A stretch of DNA of 64,000 nt. Source: [Mycobacterium] zoologicum (GTDB lineage: Bacteria > Actinomycetota > Actinomycetes > Mycobacteriales > Mycobacteriaceae). The notes beneath the pieces are model-generated. The model saw nothing but the letters and a program-made list of their open reading frames with translations, made no database searches and was not told the DNA's origin. Below, one piece after another: positions 1 through 7,602 of the stretch (position 1 is its first letter; the number at the start of each line of letters is the position of its first letter). Location: positions 167,518 through 231,517 of the forward strand of contig NZ_CP083985.1 of NCBI RefSeq assembly GCF_020172665.1. Reading direction: 5' to 3'. The position numbers and the translations under genes were made by a program.

Positions 1-123
1 CCCGACCGGAGCGCACAGGAACAGCTGGACAGACCAGCAGATACCCCCTGCCCGCGACCAGGACCAGCCCTCAACAGCCCAGCGAGGCACACCTACCCCA
101 ATTCATCAGTGGATCGAGGCTAA
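1..123 (+). mobile_element. 3' end of an IS1380-type insertion sequence
   Basis: Only the right end is inside the window. Bases 14-53 closely resemble the stretch just downstream of the transposase stop in the complete element at 4871-6535 (shared CACAGGAA, CAGACCAGC and CTGCCC blocks in the same order). Both end in GAGGCTAA. The reverse complement of the last 27 bases matches the left terminal repeat at 4871-4897 with only two differences. The two elements point the same way, so together they could bound a composite element. The left end and any target duplication lie outside the window. Confidence 0.7.
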
Positions 124-668
124 ACCACTCCGCACAGCACTCCCCCACACCCCTACCTTCATGGCCCGACCTGGAGGACCTCGAACCAGGCATCCGCACT
201 GTCGGCGGCCCGCCACCCCACGAGGGCCTAGAACACCGCATTGAGCACGCCTTGGCGCAACTGAGCGCGGTCGCCAGGATTGCGGCAAGGCGGACCCTCC
301 CCCGGCCACAGTTCCAAGCATTTCCCGCAGTCGATGCCCCCGGCGCCGCCTATACCCTCGACGCGGAGAACTCTCTCCACTATCGGTGCATGGATGTACT
401 GACCGGTCAGCCAGGCACGCGTCAAACTGTCGACGCCGACGAGCTGGTGTACTGGATCGTCGACGACGCGGCTCGCGCGGTCGCCTGGAGTTTTGCCTAC
501 CGCTCCCCCGCCGCGCGCGGCACCGGCGCCGACACGCTCAAAGCGACCGTGGCCCTGCCATTGTGGGCCGCCTTCGTCAGTGCGCTCGACCCGCGATGGG
601 GCTCGAAGACGCAGGCCACGATTGACGCTCTCCTGCACAACTCCAAACCCACCCGACGCGCGAGCTAA
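124..668 (+). pseudogene. Imm63-like immunity protein, 5' end cut by IS
   Basis: The frame is open from the IS boundary to the stop at 666-668, but has no ATG or GTG near a ribosome site; the first possible start is a TTG at 252 (138 codons). The C-terminal half has the shape of the Imm63 family: DELVYWIVDDAARAVAWSF, then a helix ending LDPRWGSKTQATIDALL. Family knowledge: Imm63 proteins neutralise polymorphic toxins in the cytoplasm. Residues upstream of the TTG still read as protein, which suggests that the insertion removed the true start. No cognate toxin is visible in the window; it may have lain to the left. Family call is by pattern memory and is moderate. Confidence 0.5.
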
Positions 669-773
669 CCACTAAATGCGCAGGTGAGGGCCGCGACGAC
701 TCAATCGCTGCACTGTCGTTTTCTAGGGTTCCCTCAGCACGAAAGTCGTGCATCAGAGGGAAGGAAACCCGAC

Positions 774-1082
774 GTGACCATGAAGATTCGCAGCCCGAAG
801 ATTCTCGTTTTTGATGTCGCCCCCAGCCGCTTGATGGAGATGAGCGTCGACTACTACCGCGAGTGCCAGATCGCGGGAGCCGGCAGTGTCGAGGTCGACG
901 TGGCCGACGATGACACCACCATCGTCTCAGCGACCCGCTACCTGCCCGCCGACGCCGACGTCGCCGCGGTCGTCCGCGACGGGGTTCTCCAAGTGCTCTG
1001 CACGCGCGCCGGCCGCGACCCGATCATCATGTGCGAGTTCCCTGCGTGGACGAACTACACCGTGCACCGCTCGCGCCGGTGA
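774..1082 (+). CDS. hypothetical protein, 102 aa
   Basis: I do not recognise this protein. GTG 774 is chosen because AAGGAA lies eight bases upstream; ATG 780 is an alternative. The product is a small acidic alpha/beta protein with no membrane segment or signal peptide (starts MKIRSPKILVFDV from the second start; ends EFPAWTNYTVHRSRR). It follows the truncated immunity gene by about 105 bp on the same strand and precedes a long non-coding stretch. Coding use looks like its neighbours. Confidence 0.5.
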   Translation: MTMKIRSPKILVFDVAPSRLMEMSVDYYRECQIAGAGSVEVDVADDDTTIVSATRYLPADADVAAVVRDGVLQVLCTRAGRDPIIMCEFPAWTNYTVHRSRR

Positions 1083-1900
1083 GCCGTGCACGCTGACTCG
1101 TTGTGGCGGCGCCCGGTCCTGTTCAGCGCTTCGGAACTTCGCGGCCATCCATAGCGATGAAGGCACACTCCGAGGTGGCCGGCGGGTCGTAGACCGTCCT
1201 GTCGCAAGTTCCTACACGTATACGAGCGGTGCGGGCCCATCCCCCGGTTGGCGCACGTTGAGCACTGCTGCGTCCCTACAAGCACCAGCTGCGGCCCACG
1301 GAGCGGATGCCCCCCAGGACAATGCTGCGGCGGGCCGGGTTCCGCATACCCGCGCCGGGTCCGCCGTAGCCTCGTCACAGCTCCACATTCTAGGTGCGTG
1401 CTCGAACATATGTGCGCATGCTTGGGTCTGCATCACGTGGTTCGCCGGCCCCTTCGGAGCCCCCCGGCCTCGGGCGGTGGGGGTTGAAGATCACCTGGGA
1501 AAACGCCGCGTAGGGCCCGCTGACGCGCTTTCGACACGTCCGCCATATGCCTGGCGCTGCGAGCGGCTACCGTTGGTCAGCAGCGACTACAGGCCGCAGT
1601 TTGTAATGTTGCACCTCCGAGCAGGGCTAATGTCACCTGCAACATTGCGCACAACACTGCCGACAACATCACGTCCAATATCAAGGATTACATTGCACGC
1701 GGCACGGTCTTGCGCTATTGGCTGTGATAGTGGCTCTGGTACATGCTGACACGCAGGCAGGTAATAGTCAGGGTGCTATCGGCTGTGCGGCGCGCCGCGA
1801 TACAAGTTGTGCACGCACACACAGCGTGGTCGACTAATATCGAACGCAGCACATATGCACCTTGTCAGCGGTGCACACACGCACAGAAGGGGTGCGCGAT
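1083..1900. other. 818-bp non-coding stretch upstream of parA
   Basis: No convincing gene is seen on either strand: the open frames lack ribosome sites and start inside neighbours. The right half is richer in AT and carries short repeats: a phased 12-bp array (1605-1700) and two GTGCAC-centred sites (1809-1814 and 1871-1876) within similar GTGCACGCACACA and GTGCACACACGCAC surroundings just before parA. A TAATAT (1835-1840) could be a -10 box. A region like this in front of a partition operon is expected to hold the promoter, autorepression sites and possibly the centromere; that role is inferred. Confidence 0.5.
1605..1700. repeat. phased 12-bp repeat array, candidate centromere
   Basis: Read in 12-bp steps from 1605, seven of the eight units resemble one another: AATGTTGCACCT, (one unlike unit), AATGTCACCTGC, AACATTGCGCAC, AACACTGCCGAC, AACATCACGTCC, AATATCAAGGAT, TACATTGCACGC. 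The shared feature is AA(C/T)(A/G)T followed by a GC-richer half. An inverted pair, AATGTTGCA (1605-1613) and TGCAACATT (1638-1646), lies in the array. Short phased repeats upstream of a small parA are typical of partition sites bound by ribbon-helix-helix partners. Function is inferred from position and pattern. Confidence 0.45.
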
Positions 1901-2773
1901 ATGCCAGACAGCACTGCAGGTGTTGCGACACGCAATGTCAGCGGCAAGCGGCGGGCAGGCGGCGCTGAGGCGCAGCAGCCCGGCATCGCGCTAGAGCGGC
2001 TCGGTGTCGCCTCGTCGCCGGCGCTGATGGAACTCCTGCCCCGCCTAATCGTCACGGTTGCGGCGTGGAAGGGGGGAGTGGGCAAGACCGAACTCGCCAA
2101 GGAGTTGGCGTTCCTGCTCGGCGGAGTCCTCGTCGACTTGGACTGGGACGAGGGAGGGGCCACCCGCGCGTGGGGGTACCGCCATGAGACAAGAACCACC
2201 GCACCTCTTCTTGACGCGCTGGAGGCTGGCCGCGTGCCACGCCCTCTCTCGGGCGGGGGAGTGCGCGCTGACCTCATTCCGTCGCATCCCGACTTCGCCA
2301 TCCACCAGCCACCGGCTGACCAGATGGCCTCGACACTGGAGAAGTGGTCGCAGTCGCTAGGCCGACCGCTGGTGGTCGACACACACCCGGGCGGAGTGAG
2401 CTCCACGATGGGGGCGGTCGCGGCCGCACACGTCATCGTGGTCCCGGTCAACCTTGAGACCCGGGCGCTGAAGGCGACCGAGAGCATGGCCAAGGAATTG
2501 CAGGGAGGCTATCCACTGCTGTTTGTCATCAACCGCGTGGAAGCAGCCCCAGAAGCCGAACTTCGCCAGCTGGAGAAGCTGAGCGACACCTTCGACATCC
2601 CGGTTGGCCCCGTGGTTTCCAGCCACACCTTCCTCAAGCGGCGCAAGCTCACGATGGCGGTATGCGCCCCTGGTCGTTCCGGCGAAATACCCGCTCGGGC
2701 AGCTGGTTTCGTTGAAGAAATGCACGAGGTGGCGCGCAGCGTCCTTGACCTCGCGCTCAAGGCTCAACAGTAA
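1901..2773 (+). CDS. parA: ParA-family partition ATPase
   Basis: A 290-aa P-loop ATPase of the ParA/Soj type. The deviant Walker A motif KGGVGKT is at residues 57-63, followed by VLVDLDWDEGG (switch/Walker A' region) and LVVDTHPGG (Walker B region). ATG 1901 is preferred over an upstream TTG because AGAAGGGG lies about nine bases before it. The roughly 45-residue N-terminal extension is basic and could bind DNA, as in type Ib or autorepressing plasmid ParA proteins. The partner gene follows after 18 bp, giving a parA-parB-like operon. Such pairs segregate low-copy plasmids or integrated elements; here the pair sits between two IS1380-type ends. Confidence 0.85.
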   Translation: MPDSTAGVATRNVSGKRRAGGAEAQQPGIALERLGVASSPALMELLPRLIVTVAAWKGGVGKTELAKELAFLLGGVLVDLDWDEGGATRAWGYRHETRTTAPLLDALEAGRVPRPLSGGGVRADLIPSHPDFAIHQPPADQMASTLEKWSQSLGRPLVVDTHPGGVSSTMGAVAAAHVIVVPVNLETRALKATESMAKELQGGYPLLFVINRVEAAPEAELRQLEKLSDTFDIPVGPVVSSHTFLKRRKLTMAVCAPGRSGEIPARAAGFVEEMHEVARSVLDLALKAQQ

Positions 2774-2791
2774 CGGGGGAGAGGAACACCC

Positions 2792-3517
2792 ATGTCCGAC
2801 GGAATCGCATCCCTGCGCAACCGCAAAGCAGAGCGGGCAGGGCGCCAAGCGCCCCCTCCCCGTCACCCGAAGCCGGCCGCCCCGGTCAGTGCTGATGCGG
2901 GCCCAGCAGATGACAGGCTCCCCAGCTCGTCGACCGCTGCTCCGGCCCCCGCCGAGGAGCCGGCAGTAACTGTCAGCGCGACGCCGCCGCGGGCTGCGCC
3001 GGCGCCTGCGCCCGCCGTCACCGAGACCGAGACCGAGGTGACAGCCGACGTGGATCACTCGCCCTCCCGGCGGGATCTGCCCGCGCTGGAGATTGATTGG
3101 ACCGACCCGCTAATGCATGTCGCCTCACCGACGCGGGTCAGCGTCGCCAACTCCGTGGCAGCGCGATTCAAGGCCGTCGCCGACCAGCCAGGGTCGGCAC
3201 CACAGACCGAGCTCATCATGGAAGCAGTGAGCAGCCACCTCGCGGATCTCCCCGAACTCGTGCTTGCCCGCCGACCCGAAGAGAACGCCACGCAGCCCCC
3301 TGGCTTTTTCGTCAGGCGCGCACCTGTCCAGAAGGCGGAACCTGTTGTGCCGGTGTACATGCGGCCCATTGCGGGTGAGGTTGAAGCGCTGCGCCGCATT
3401 GTGGACTGGGTGAACAGCATCATCTTGGCGGGCCACCCCGGGCGGCCAAAGTCGACGCGTTCGGAAATCGTCACTGCCGCCCTAGACGCCAGCTATCCGA
3501 GCACGCGCAGCCGCTAG
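2792..3517 (+). CDS. putative ParA partner, RHH-like DNA-binding protein
   Basis: A 241-aa protein encoded right after parA, with GGGGGAGAGG upstream of ATG 2792. Residues 1-100 are a Pro/Ala-rich, probably disordered tail, which often carries the ATPase-stimulating part in small partition partners. Two later segments look like ribbon-helix-helix folds: one begins TRVSVANSVAARFKAV and another begins VPVYMRPIAGEVEALRRI and ends STRSEIVTAALD. Two such modules in one chain would allow binding to short repeated half-sites like those upstream of parA. It lacks the helix-turn-helix and ParB/Srx motifs of chromosomal ParB. Assignment rests on gene order and local pattern. Confidence 0.55.
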   Translation: MSDGIASLRNRKAERAGRQAPPPRHPKPAAPVSADAGPADDRLPSSSTAAPAPAEEPAVTVSATPPRAAPAPAPAVTETETEVTADVDHSPSRRDLPALEIDWTDPLMHVASPTRVSVANSVAARFKAVADQPGSAPQTELIMEAVSSHLADLPELVLARRPEENATQPPGFFVRRAPVQKAEPVVPVYMRPIAGEVEALRRIVDWVNSIILAGHPGRPKSTRSEIVTAALDASYPSTRSR

Positions 3518-3566
3518 CGCAACCCCACGCGCAACATCACCCCTGACAGAGGTAGTGATATTACCT

Positions 3567-4093
3567 ATGACACCACCCCAGTGGCCACCCTACTATCCGA
3601 CTGCCAAGCCGTCGCGGCGCTGGCTTCCGGTCGCCATCATCGTCGCGGCCATCATCATCGCCACCTCGGTAATCGCAGCTGTCCTACTGAGCCGCGGCTC
3701 CGACACCGCAGCACCCGCTAGCCCCGCTCCGACAGCTGCCCAGAATGCCCCAGCACAGGGCAACGCCACCGAGACCAGCTCGACGTGCGAGGCGTGGCCT
3801 TCCACTAAGGCCGCCCTGACGGCTATCCCTCAGCTGCCTCCGGGCTGGGATTGGTCGACGCCGAATATCGACACCTACATCGGGAATCGGACCGCTGCGA
3901 TCGCCAAGGCCTTGACCTGTTTGAGCCGCAGATTTCAGCCGAGCCAGCCACTACTGCATCCGTCGCGCGGCAGTATGTCGCGGAGCGGCGTACTGAAATC
4001 GAGTTGCTGCGCAATCGCACGTACACGCAGGCCGATGGTGTGGCAGCTACGGCCGCGTCCGCACGGCTCGATGAGCTGTGTGGTGCCAGCTAA
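3567..4093 (+). pseudogene. small Pro-rich one-TM protein, frameshifted
   Basis: The N-terminal part begins MTPPQWPPYYPTAKPSRRW, followed by one strong membrane segment (about residues 21-45) and an outside domain starting at STCEAWPSTKAALTAIP. Near 3912-3917 the frame breaks: the expected continuation DLFEPQISAEPATTASVARQY lies in the next frame and ends LDELCGAS at the TAA at 4091-4093. One missing base (TTGACC where TTGGACC is expected) explains it. The domain has a Cys near each end, like the exported Cys-pair family further right. Either the gene is dead or the assembly has an error. Confidence 0.6.
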
Positions 4094-4142
4094 GCGATAA
4101 ATTGTGCACGAGGCGCATCGGCGGCGCCCATAGGCTCGATGC

Positions 4143-4870
4143 ATGAGTCTCCAGGACCAATACGCGCCTGAGCGGCCTCCGGTTGGCGGTGCCCCAGCAG
4201 AAGGCGACCGTCGCCGCGCCGGCACCTTCTTCATGGGGTGGTTGATTCTTGCGGCCTCGATGTCGTTGGCCGGCAATGTTGGACACGCGCTGCTCATCGC
4301 CCCGTCCGAAACACGATGGCTGGCCGCACTTGCAGCTTTGGTACCGCCGATAGTTCTTCTGGCAGCGACTCATTCGGCAACTTGGCTGGTGCGAGCCCGT
4401 TCCGTCGGCTGGGTGTATTGGGTAGCGCTCGCGCTCACGGCAGCATTGGCACTGGGCTCGTTTGCGCTCTCGTTCGACGCTTTGCGCTCTCGTTCGACGC
4501 TTTGCGCTCCTTCGCAGTGATGCTGGGTATTCGCGAGTCCATGTCGTGGATCTGGCCGGCGGTGATCGACGTCGCTATCGCGCACGCGACTCTGTGCCTG
4601 CTGTCACTCACTAGACCCAAGCGGCCCAACGCATTTGCCCACGGCCGCGAGCAATTGGCTACGGCGTCGGCCACGACGACGACCGCGGCCGTGAAGGCCG
4701 GCCCCCGGCAGGCCCAGCCGGTTACGGCGGGCGAGGACCGGGCGCAGCAGGTGCCGCCACGGCCTTCGGTGCCATCGCCCAGTTCGGTGCCACAGCCCAT
4801 TGAGAGCCTCACCGAGCACGCATCCGACAGCCCTGCGCGCGTCAGGAATGCGGTCCCGGACACATCGCAT
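4143..4870 (+). pseudogene. DUF2637 membrane protein, broken by duplication and IS
   Basis: The first frame gives a short cytosolic start and three membrane segments (residues about 28-48, 57-77, 87-108), then shifts after FALSFDALRS. In the next frame the family's ending follows: FAVMLGIRESMSWIWPAVID, then AIAHATLCLLSL and a Pro/Ala-rich tail. The break is a perfect 20-bp tandem duplication (4461-4500). The tail then runs straight into the left end of the insertion sequence, which supplies the stop. DUF2637 proteins are common on actinobacterial plasmids and integrative elements, which fits the partition genes beside it. Two independent lesions make it non-functional as read. Confidence 0.75.
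4461..4500 (+). repeat. perfect 20-bp tandem duplication
   Basis: TTTGCGCTCTCGTTCGACGC occurs twice without a gap, followed by a third partial copy TTTGCGCTC. Removing one unit restores the DUF2637 reading frame exactly, so this is a recent slippage-type event or an assembly artefact. Confidence 0.95.
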
Positions 4871-6535
4871 TTAGCCTCGATCCACCGATGAATTGCCTGT
4901 GTAGGTGGGTGTCGATATAAGGAAAGTGCCCCTTGAGCTGGGAGGATTGGTGTTCTCTACGCATCAATCAGGCCAGTTAAGAAAGGCACTTCCAGTGCAA
5001 GTGTCCCACGGGTTCGCTGCGTCGTCGGCGGTCTTCGATGAGGATCATCTCGTGTCGTGCGCCGGACTGGTGCCGGTGATGACACTGGCTGAGCAGACCG
5101 GCCTGCCGAATCTGTTGGCTGACAAGATCTTCATCCCCGCGCCGAAGATCAAATCCGGGTCAGCGAATCCGGCACCGAAGCTGGCCACGGTGATCGCCGG
5201 GATGTGCGCCGGCGCCGACAGCATTGATGACCTCAACATCGTCCGGGCCGGGGGCATGAAAACACTCTTCGGCGATGTGTACGCACCATCAACCATCGGA
5301 ACCCTGTTGCGGGAGTTCACCTTCGGACACGCACGCCAACTCGAATCAGTCCTGCGCGAACACTTGGCCGCCCTCTGCCGGCGCGTTGAGTTGCTACCCG
5401 GATCCGACAGCGGTGTGTTCATCGACATCGACTCCCTGCTACGACCGGTCTACGGCCATGCCAAACAAGGCGCCTCCTACGGACACACCAAAATCGCTGG
5501 CAAGCAGGTCCTGCGCAAAGGACTCTCGCCGTTGGCGACCACGATCAGCACCCCCGGTGCGGCGCCGGTGATCGCCGGGATGCGGCTGCGGGCCGGCAAG
5601 ACCGGCTCCGGTAAAGGAGCCGGTCGAATGGTCGCCCAGGCCATCACCACGGCCCGAGCGGCCGGGGTCACCGGCCAGATCCTGGTCCGCGGCGATTCGT
5701 CCTACGGCACCCGCGCCGTCGTCGGCGCCTGCCGACGCCATGGTGCGCAATTCTCGGTGGTCATGGGCCGCAACAGCGCGATCAACCGGGCCATCAACGC
5801 CATCGACGACGCGGCGTGGACACCGGTGAAATACCCGGGCGCGGTGCGTGATCCCGACACCGGAGAGTGGATCTCTGATGCCGAAGTCGCCGAAATCAGC
5901 TACACCGCATTCGCGGCCACCACAGACCGCTTCACCGCCCGACTGGTGGTACGTCGGGTCAAAGATGCGCGCTTCCGCGACGCCCTGTTCCCGGTCTGGC
6001 GGTATCACCCGTTCTTCACCAACACCGACCTACCAACCGCCGACGCCGACATCACCCACCGTCAACACGCGATCATCGAAACTGTCTTCGCCGACCTGAT
6101 CGCCGGCCCCTTGGCCCACATGCCCTCCGGGCAATTCGGCGCCAACTCCGCGTGGGTGCTCTGCGGGGCCATCGCCCACAATCTGCTGCGCGCCGCCGGT
6201 GTGCTTGCCGGTGGAGCGCACGCAGTGGCCCGGGGAGCCACCTTGCGACGCACGATCATCACCGTCCCGGCACGGCTGGCCCGACCGCAACGCCGACCCA
6301 TCCTGCACCTACCCAGCCACTGGCCCTGGACCGAGCACTGGCTCACCCTGTGGCGCAACACCATCGGCTACAGCCCACCCGCTACCGCAACCGTCTAACC
6401 GTCGCCGAACAGGCCCCACCGAAGCACACAGGAAAAGCTGGGCAGACCAGCGGCTACATCCTGCCCACCCCACAAACCGCCGTCAGAATCACCGTCGAAC
6501 CACACCACTCAAGTCAGTCCACGGATTGAGGCTAA
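4871..6535 (+). mobile_element. complete IS1380-type insertion sequence, 1665 bp
   Basis: The ends are inverted: left TTAGCCTCGATCC and right GGATTGAGGCTAA, a 13-bp terminal match with one difference that weakens inward. Between them lies a single DDE transposase gene; the length is usual for IS1380. The left end lies in the DUF2637 gene and the right end stops four bases before the ATG of a YbaB-like gene, so one insertion (or a deletion beside it) affected both. I see no direct target duplication: GCAT on the left, GTGA on the right. Confidence 0.85.
4995..6398 (+). CDS. IS1380-family transposase
   Basis: A 467-aa DDE transposase. Candidate catalytic residues are the Asp in VFIDIDSLLRPVYG, the Asp in LVRGDSSYGTRAVV, and the Glu in HAIIETVFADL, in the order and spacing of the IS4/IS1380 RNase H fold. 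GTG 4995 is chosen because AAGAAAGG precedes it; an upstream GTG at 4905 would add a leader without similarity. The C-terminus contains the family's Gly/Ala-rich segment and ends in a Trp-rich part (SHWPWTEHWLTLWRNT). The frame is intact, so the element may be active. Confidence 0.88.
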   Translation: MQVSHGFAASSAVFDEDHLVSCAGLVPVMTLAEQTGLPNLLADKIFIPAPKIKSGSANPAPKLATVIAGMCAGADSIDDLNIVRAGGMKTLFGDVYAPSTIGTLLREFTFGHARQLESVLREHLAALCRRVELLPGSDSGVFIDIDSLLRPVYGHAKQGASYGHTKIAGKQVLRKGLSPLATTISTPGAAPVIAGMRLRAGKTGSGKGAGRMVAQAITTARAAGVTGQILVRGDSSYGTRAVVGACRRHGAQFSVVMGRNSAINRAINAIDDAAWTPVKYPGAVRDPDTGEWISDAEVAEISYTAFAATTDRFTARLVVRRVKDARFRDALFPVWRYHPFFTNTDLPTADADITHRQHAIIETVFADLIAGPLAHMPSGQFGANSAWVLCGAIAHNLLRAAGVLAGGAHAVARGATLRRTIITVPARLARPQRRPILHLPSHWPWTEHWLTLWRNTIGYSPPATATV

Positions 6536-6539
6536 GTGA

Positions 6540-6848
6540 ATGTCGGGGCCGGACAGTCGCACGGAACTCAGCGACAGGGACCTCGTCGAGTCCGTGCTGC
6601 GGGACCTGCGTGAGGCCGCGGAGAAGTGGGAAGCGCTCGTCGCGGAAGCCGAAAACACCACGTACAGCGTCGATCTGGGTGACGTGCGGGCGGTGGCCAA
6701 TGCGGACGGGCGGCTGCTGGAGCTGACCCTGCACCCCTGTGTGGTCACCGATTACACCCACGGTGAGTTGGCGGATCGCCTCAACATGGTGTTCACCGCC
6801 CTGCGCGAAGAGGCGGTGGCCGACTTCGAAGCCCGGTACGGCAGCTAG
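6540..6848 (+). CDS. YbaB/EbfC-like small protein
   Basis: A 102-aa acidic, helix-rich protein (RDLREAAEKWEALVAEAENTT, then a beta hairpin and a C-terminal helix LADRLNMVFTALREEAVADF) resembling the YbaB/EbfC-like proteins, such as EspL, found with mycobacterial type VII secretion genes. Members may bind nucleic acid or act as dimeric partners of secretion substrates. The IS right end lies four bases upstream of the ATG, so the native promoter and ribosome site are gone and the gene may depend on read-through from the transposase. A few N-terminal residues may have been lost. The T7SS-type genes from 11.5 kb fit its usual setting. Confidence 0.6.
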   Translation: MSGPDSRTELSDRDLVESVLRDLREAAEKWEALVAEAENTTYSVDLGDVRAVANADGRLLELTLHPCVVTDYTHGELADRLNMVFTALREEAVADFEARYGS

Positions 6849-6921
6849 GAGTGATGCCGGTCGCGTCACACGCCGCGACCGTGGACTGACGCCTCCGGGT
6901 GCACGCGAATGGGGCCGTTTC

Positions 6922-7323
6922 TCAGATGGAGATGATGTGGACGATGTCCTCAAGGCCGCGAAAATCGTTGGGGTTCCGGGTGTACAGCGGAAGGCCCGCA
7001 GCCAGCGCAGTCGCCGCGATGAGTAGGTCGACAGCGCGCCACCGGGGTTGGCGGCCGGCAGCGACACCGGCGGCGTAGATCCGTCCATACGCCCTCGCGC
7101 AGTCACCGTCGAACGGTAGCGGTTCCACCCAGGATTCGATCTGTTGCAGCCGATCTTGGCGGCGTGCACTTTCGGCCCGGTCGTCGGTCGCATGCGGGCC
7201 GGCGGAGAGCTCAGCCATGGTTACCGCGCTGACAGAAGCCCCTTCGGGGAGATCGGCCGGGACAACAACGTCCAGGTCGATGATGACCGAAGTGTCGAGC
7301 AGGCCGGTACCGGTATCAGCCAC
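6922..7323 (-). CDS. vapC: VapC-type PIN-domain toxin
   Basis: A 133-aa PIN-domain ribonuclease. Acidic residues expected at the active site are visible: Asp in GLLDTSVIIDL, Glu in AVTMAELSAG, Asp in WRAVDLLIAATAL and Asp near LYTRNPNDF. GTG 7323 is chosen because it overlaps the antitoxin stop by eight bases; a longer start at 7347 would overlap by 32. VapC toxins cleave tRNA or rRNA and are neutralised by the antitoxin encoded just upstream. Nothing in the catalytic core is missing. Confidence 0.85.
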   Translation of the reverse strand: MADTGTGLLDTSVIIDLDVVVPADLPEGASVSAVTMAELSAGPHATDDRAESARRQDRLQQIESWVEPLPFDGDCARAYGRIYAAGVAAGRQPRWRAVDLLIAATALAAGLPLYTRNPNDFRGLEDIVHIISI

Positions 7324-7570
7324 GCGGCGTGATGTCCTGATCGGCATGGCTGTCGAGGTCCTTGCGGAACCGCGCGTACTCGATGCGCGGAGCGCCGCGG
7401 AAGGCCTCCGCCAGTGCCGGGCCGTTTACGACGTACCGCCGCCGCAGCGGGACCAGTTCCCCCACGGGCACGCCATTGCGGGTGACGACGAACGCTTCTC
7501 CTTCGTCGAGCTTGCGCATGATGTCACCGCTGCTGTTACGCAACTCGCGCTGGCTGATTTCCCGACTCAC
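7316..7570 (-). CDS. vapB: Phd/YefM-type antitoxin
   Basis: An 84-aa antitoxin with the Phd/YefM fold: SQRELRNSSGDIMRKLDEGE (dimer and DNA-binding N-terminus), then VVTRNGVPVGELVPL. The disordered C-terminus (ARFRKDLDSHADQD) would wrap the toxin. It is first in a two-gene operon with overlapping stop and start. The leader upstream contains small inverted repeats (CACT-CCACG-AGTG and GTAGC-GCTGGT-GCTAC, around 7567-7594) that could be the operator for self-repression. Confidence 0.82.
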   Translation of the reverse strand: MSREISQRELRNSSGDIMRKLDEGEAFVVTRNGVPVGELVPLRRRYVVNGPALAEAFRGAPRIEYARFRKDLDSHADQDITPRG

Positions 7571-7602
7571 TCCACGAGTGTAGCGCTGGTGCTACGGGGT
7601 GC

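Noticed and set aside
886..1749. 287-codon open frame on + across the non-coding stretch
   Set aside because: It starts inside the 774-1082 gene in another frame, has no ribosome site, and its sequence is Arg/Ser/Pro-rich with no domain, typical of shadow frames in high-GC DNA.
4861..6545. Target-site duplication of the complete IS
   Set aside because: Flanks GCAT and GTGA, and nearby alternatives with shifted ends, give no direct repeat; the insertion may have been followed by deletion or recombination.
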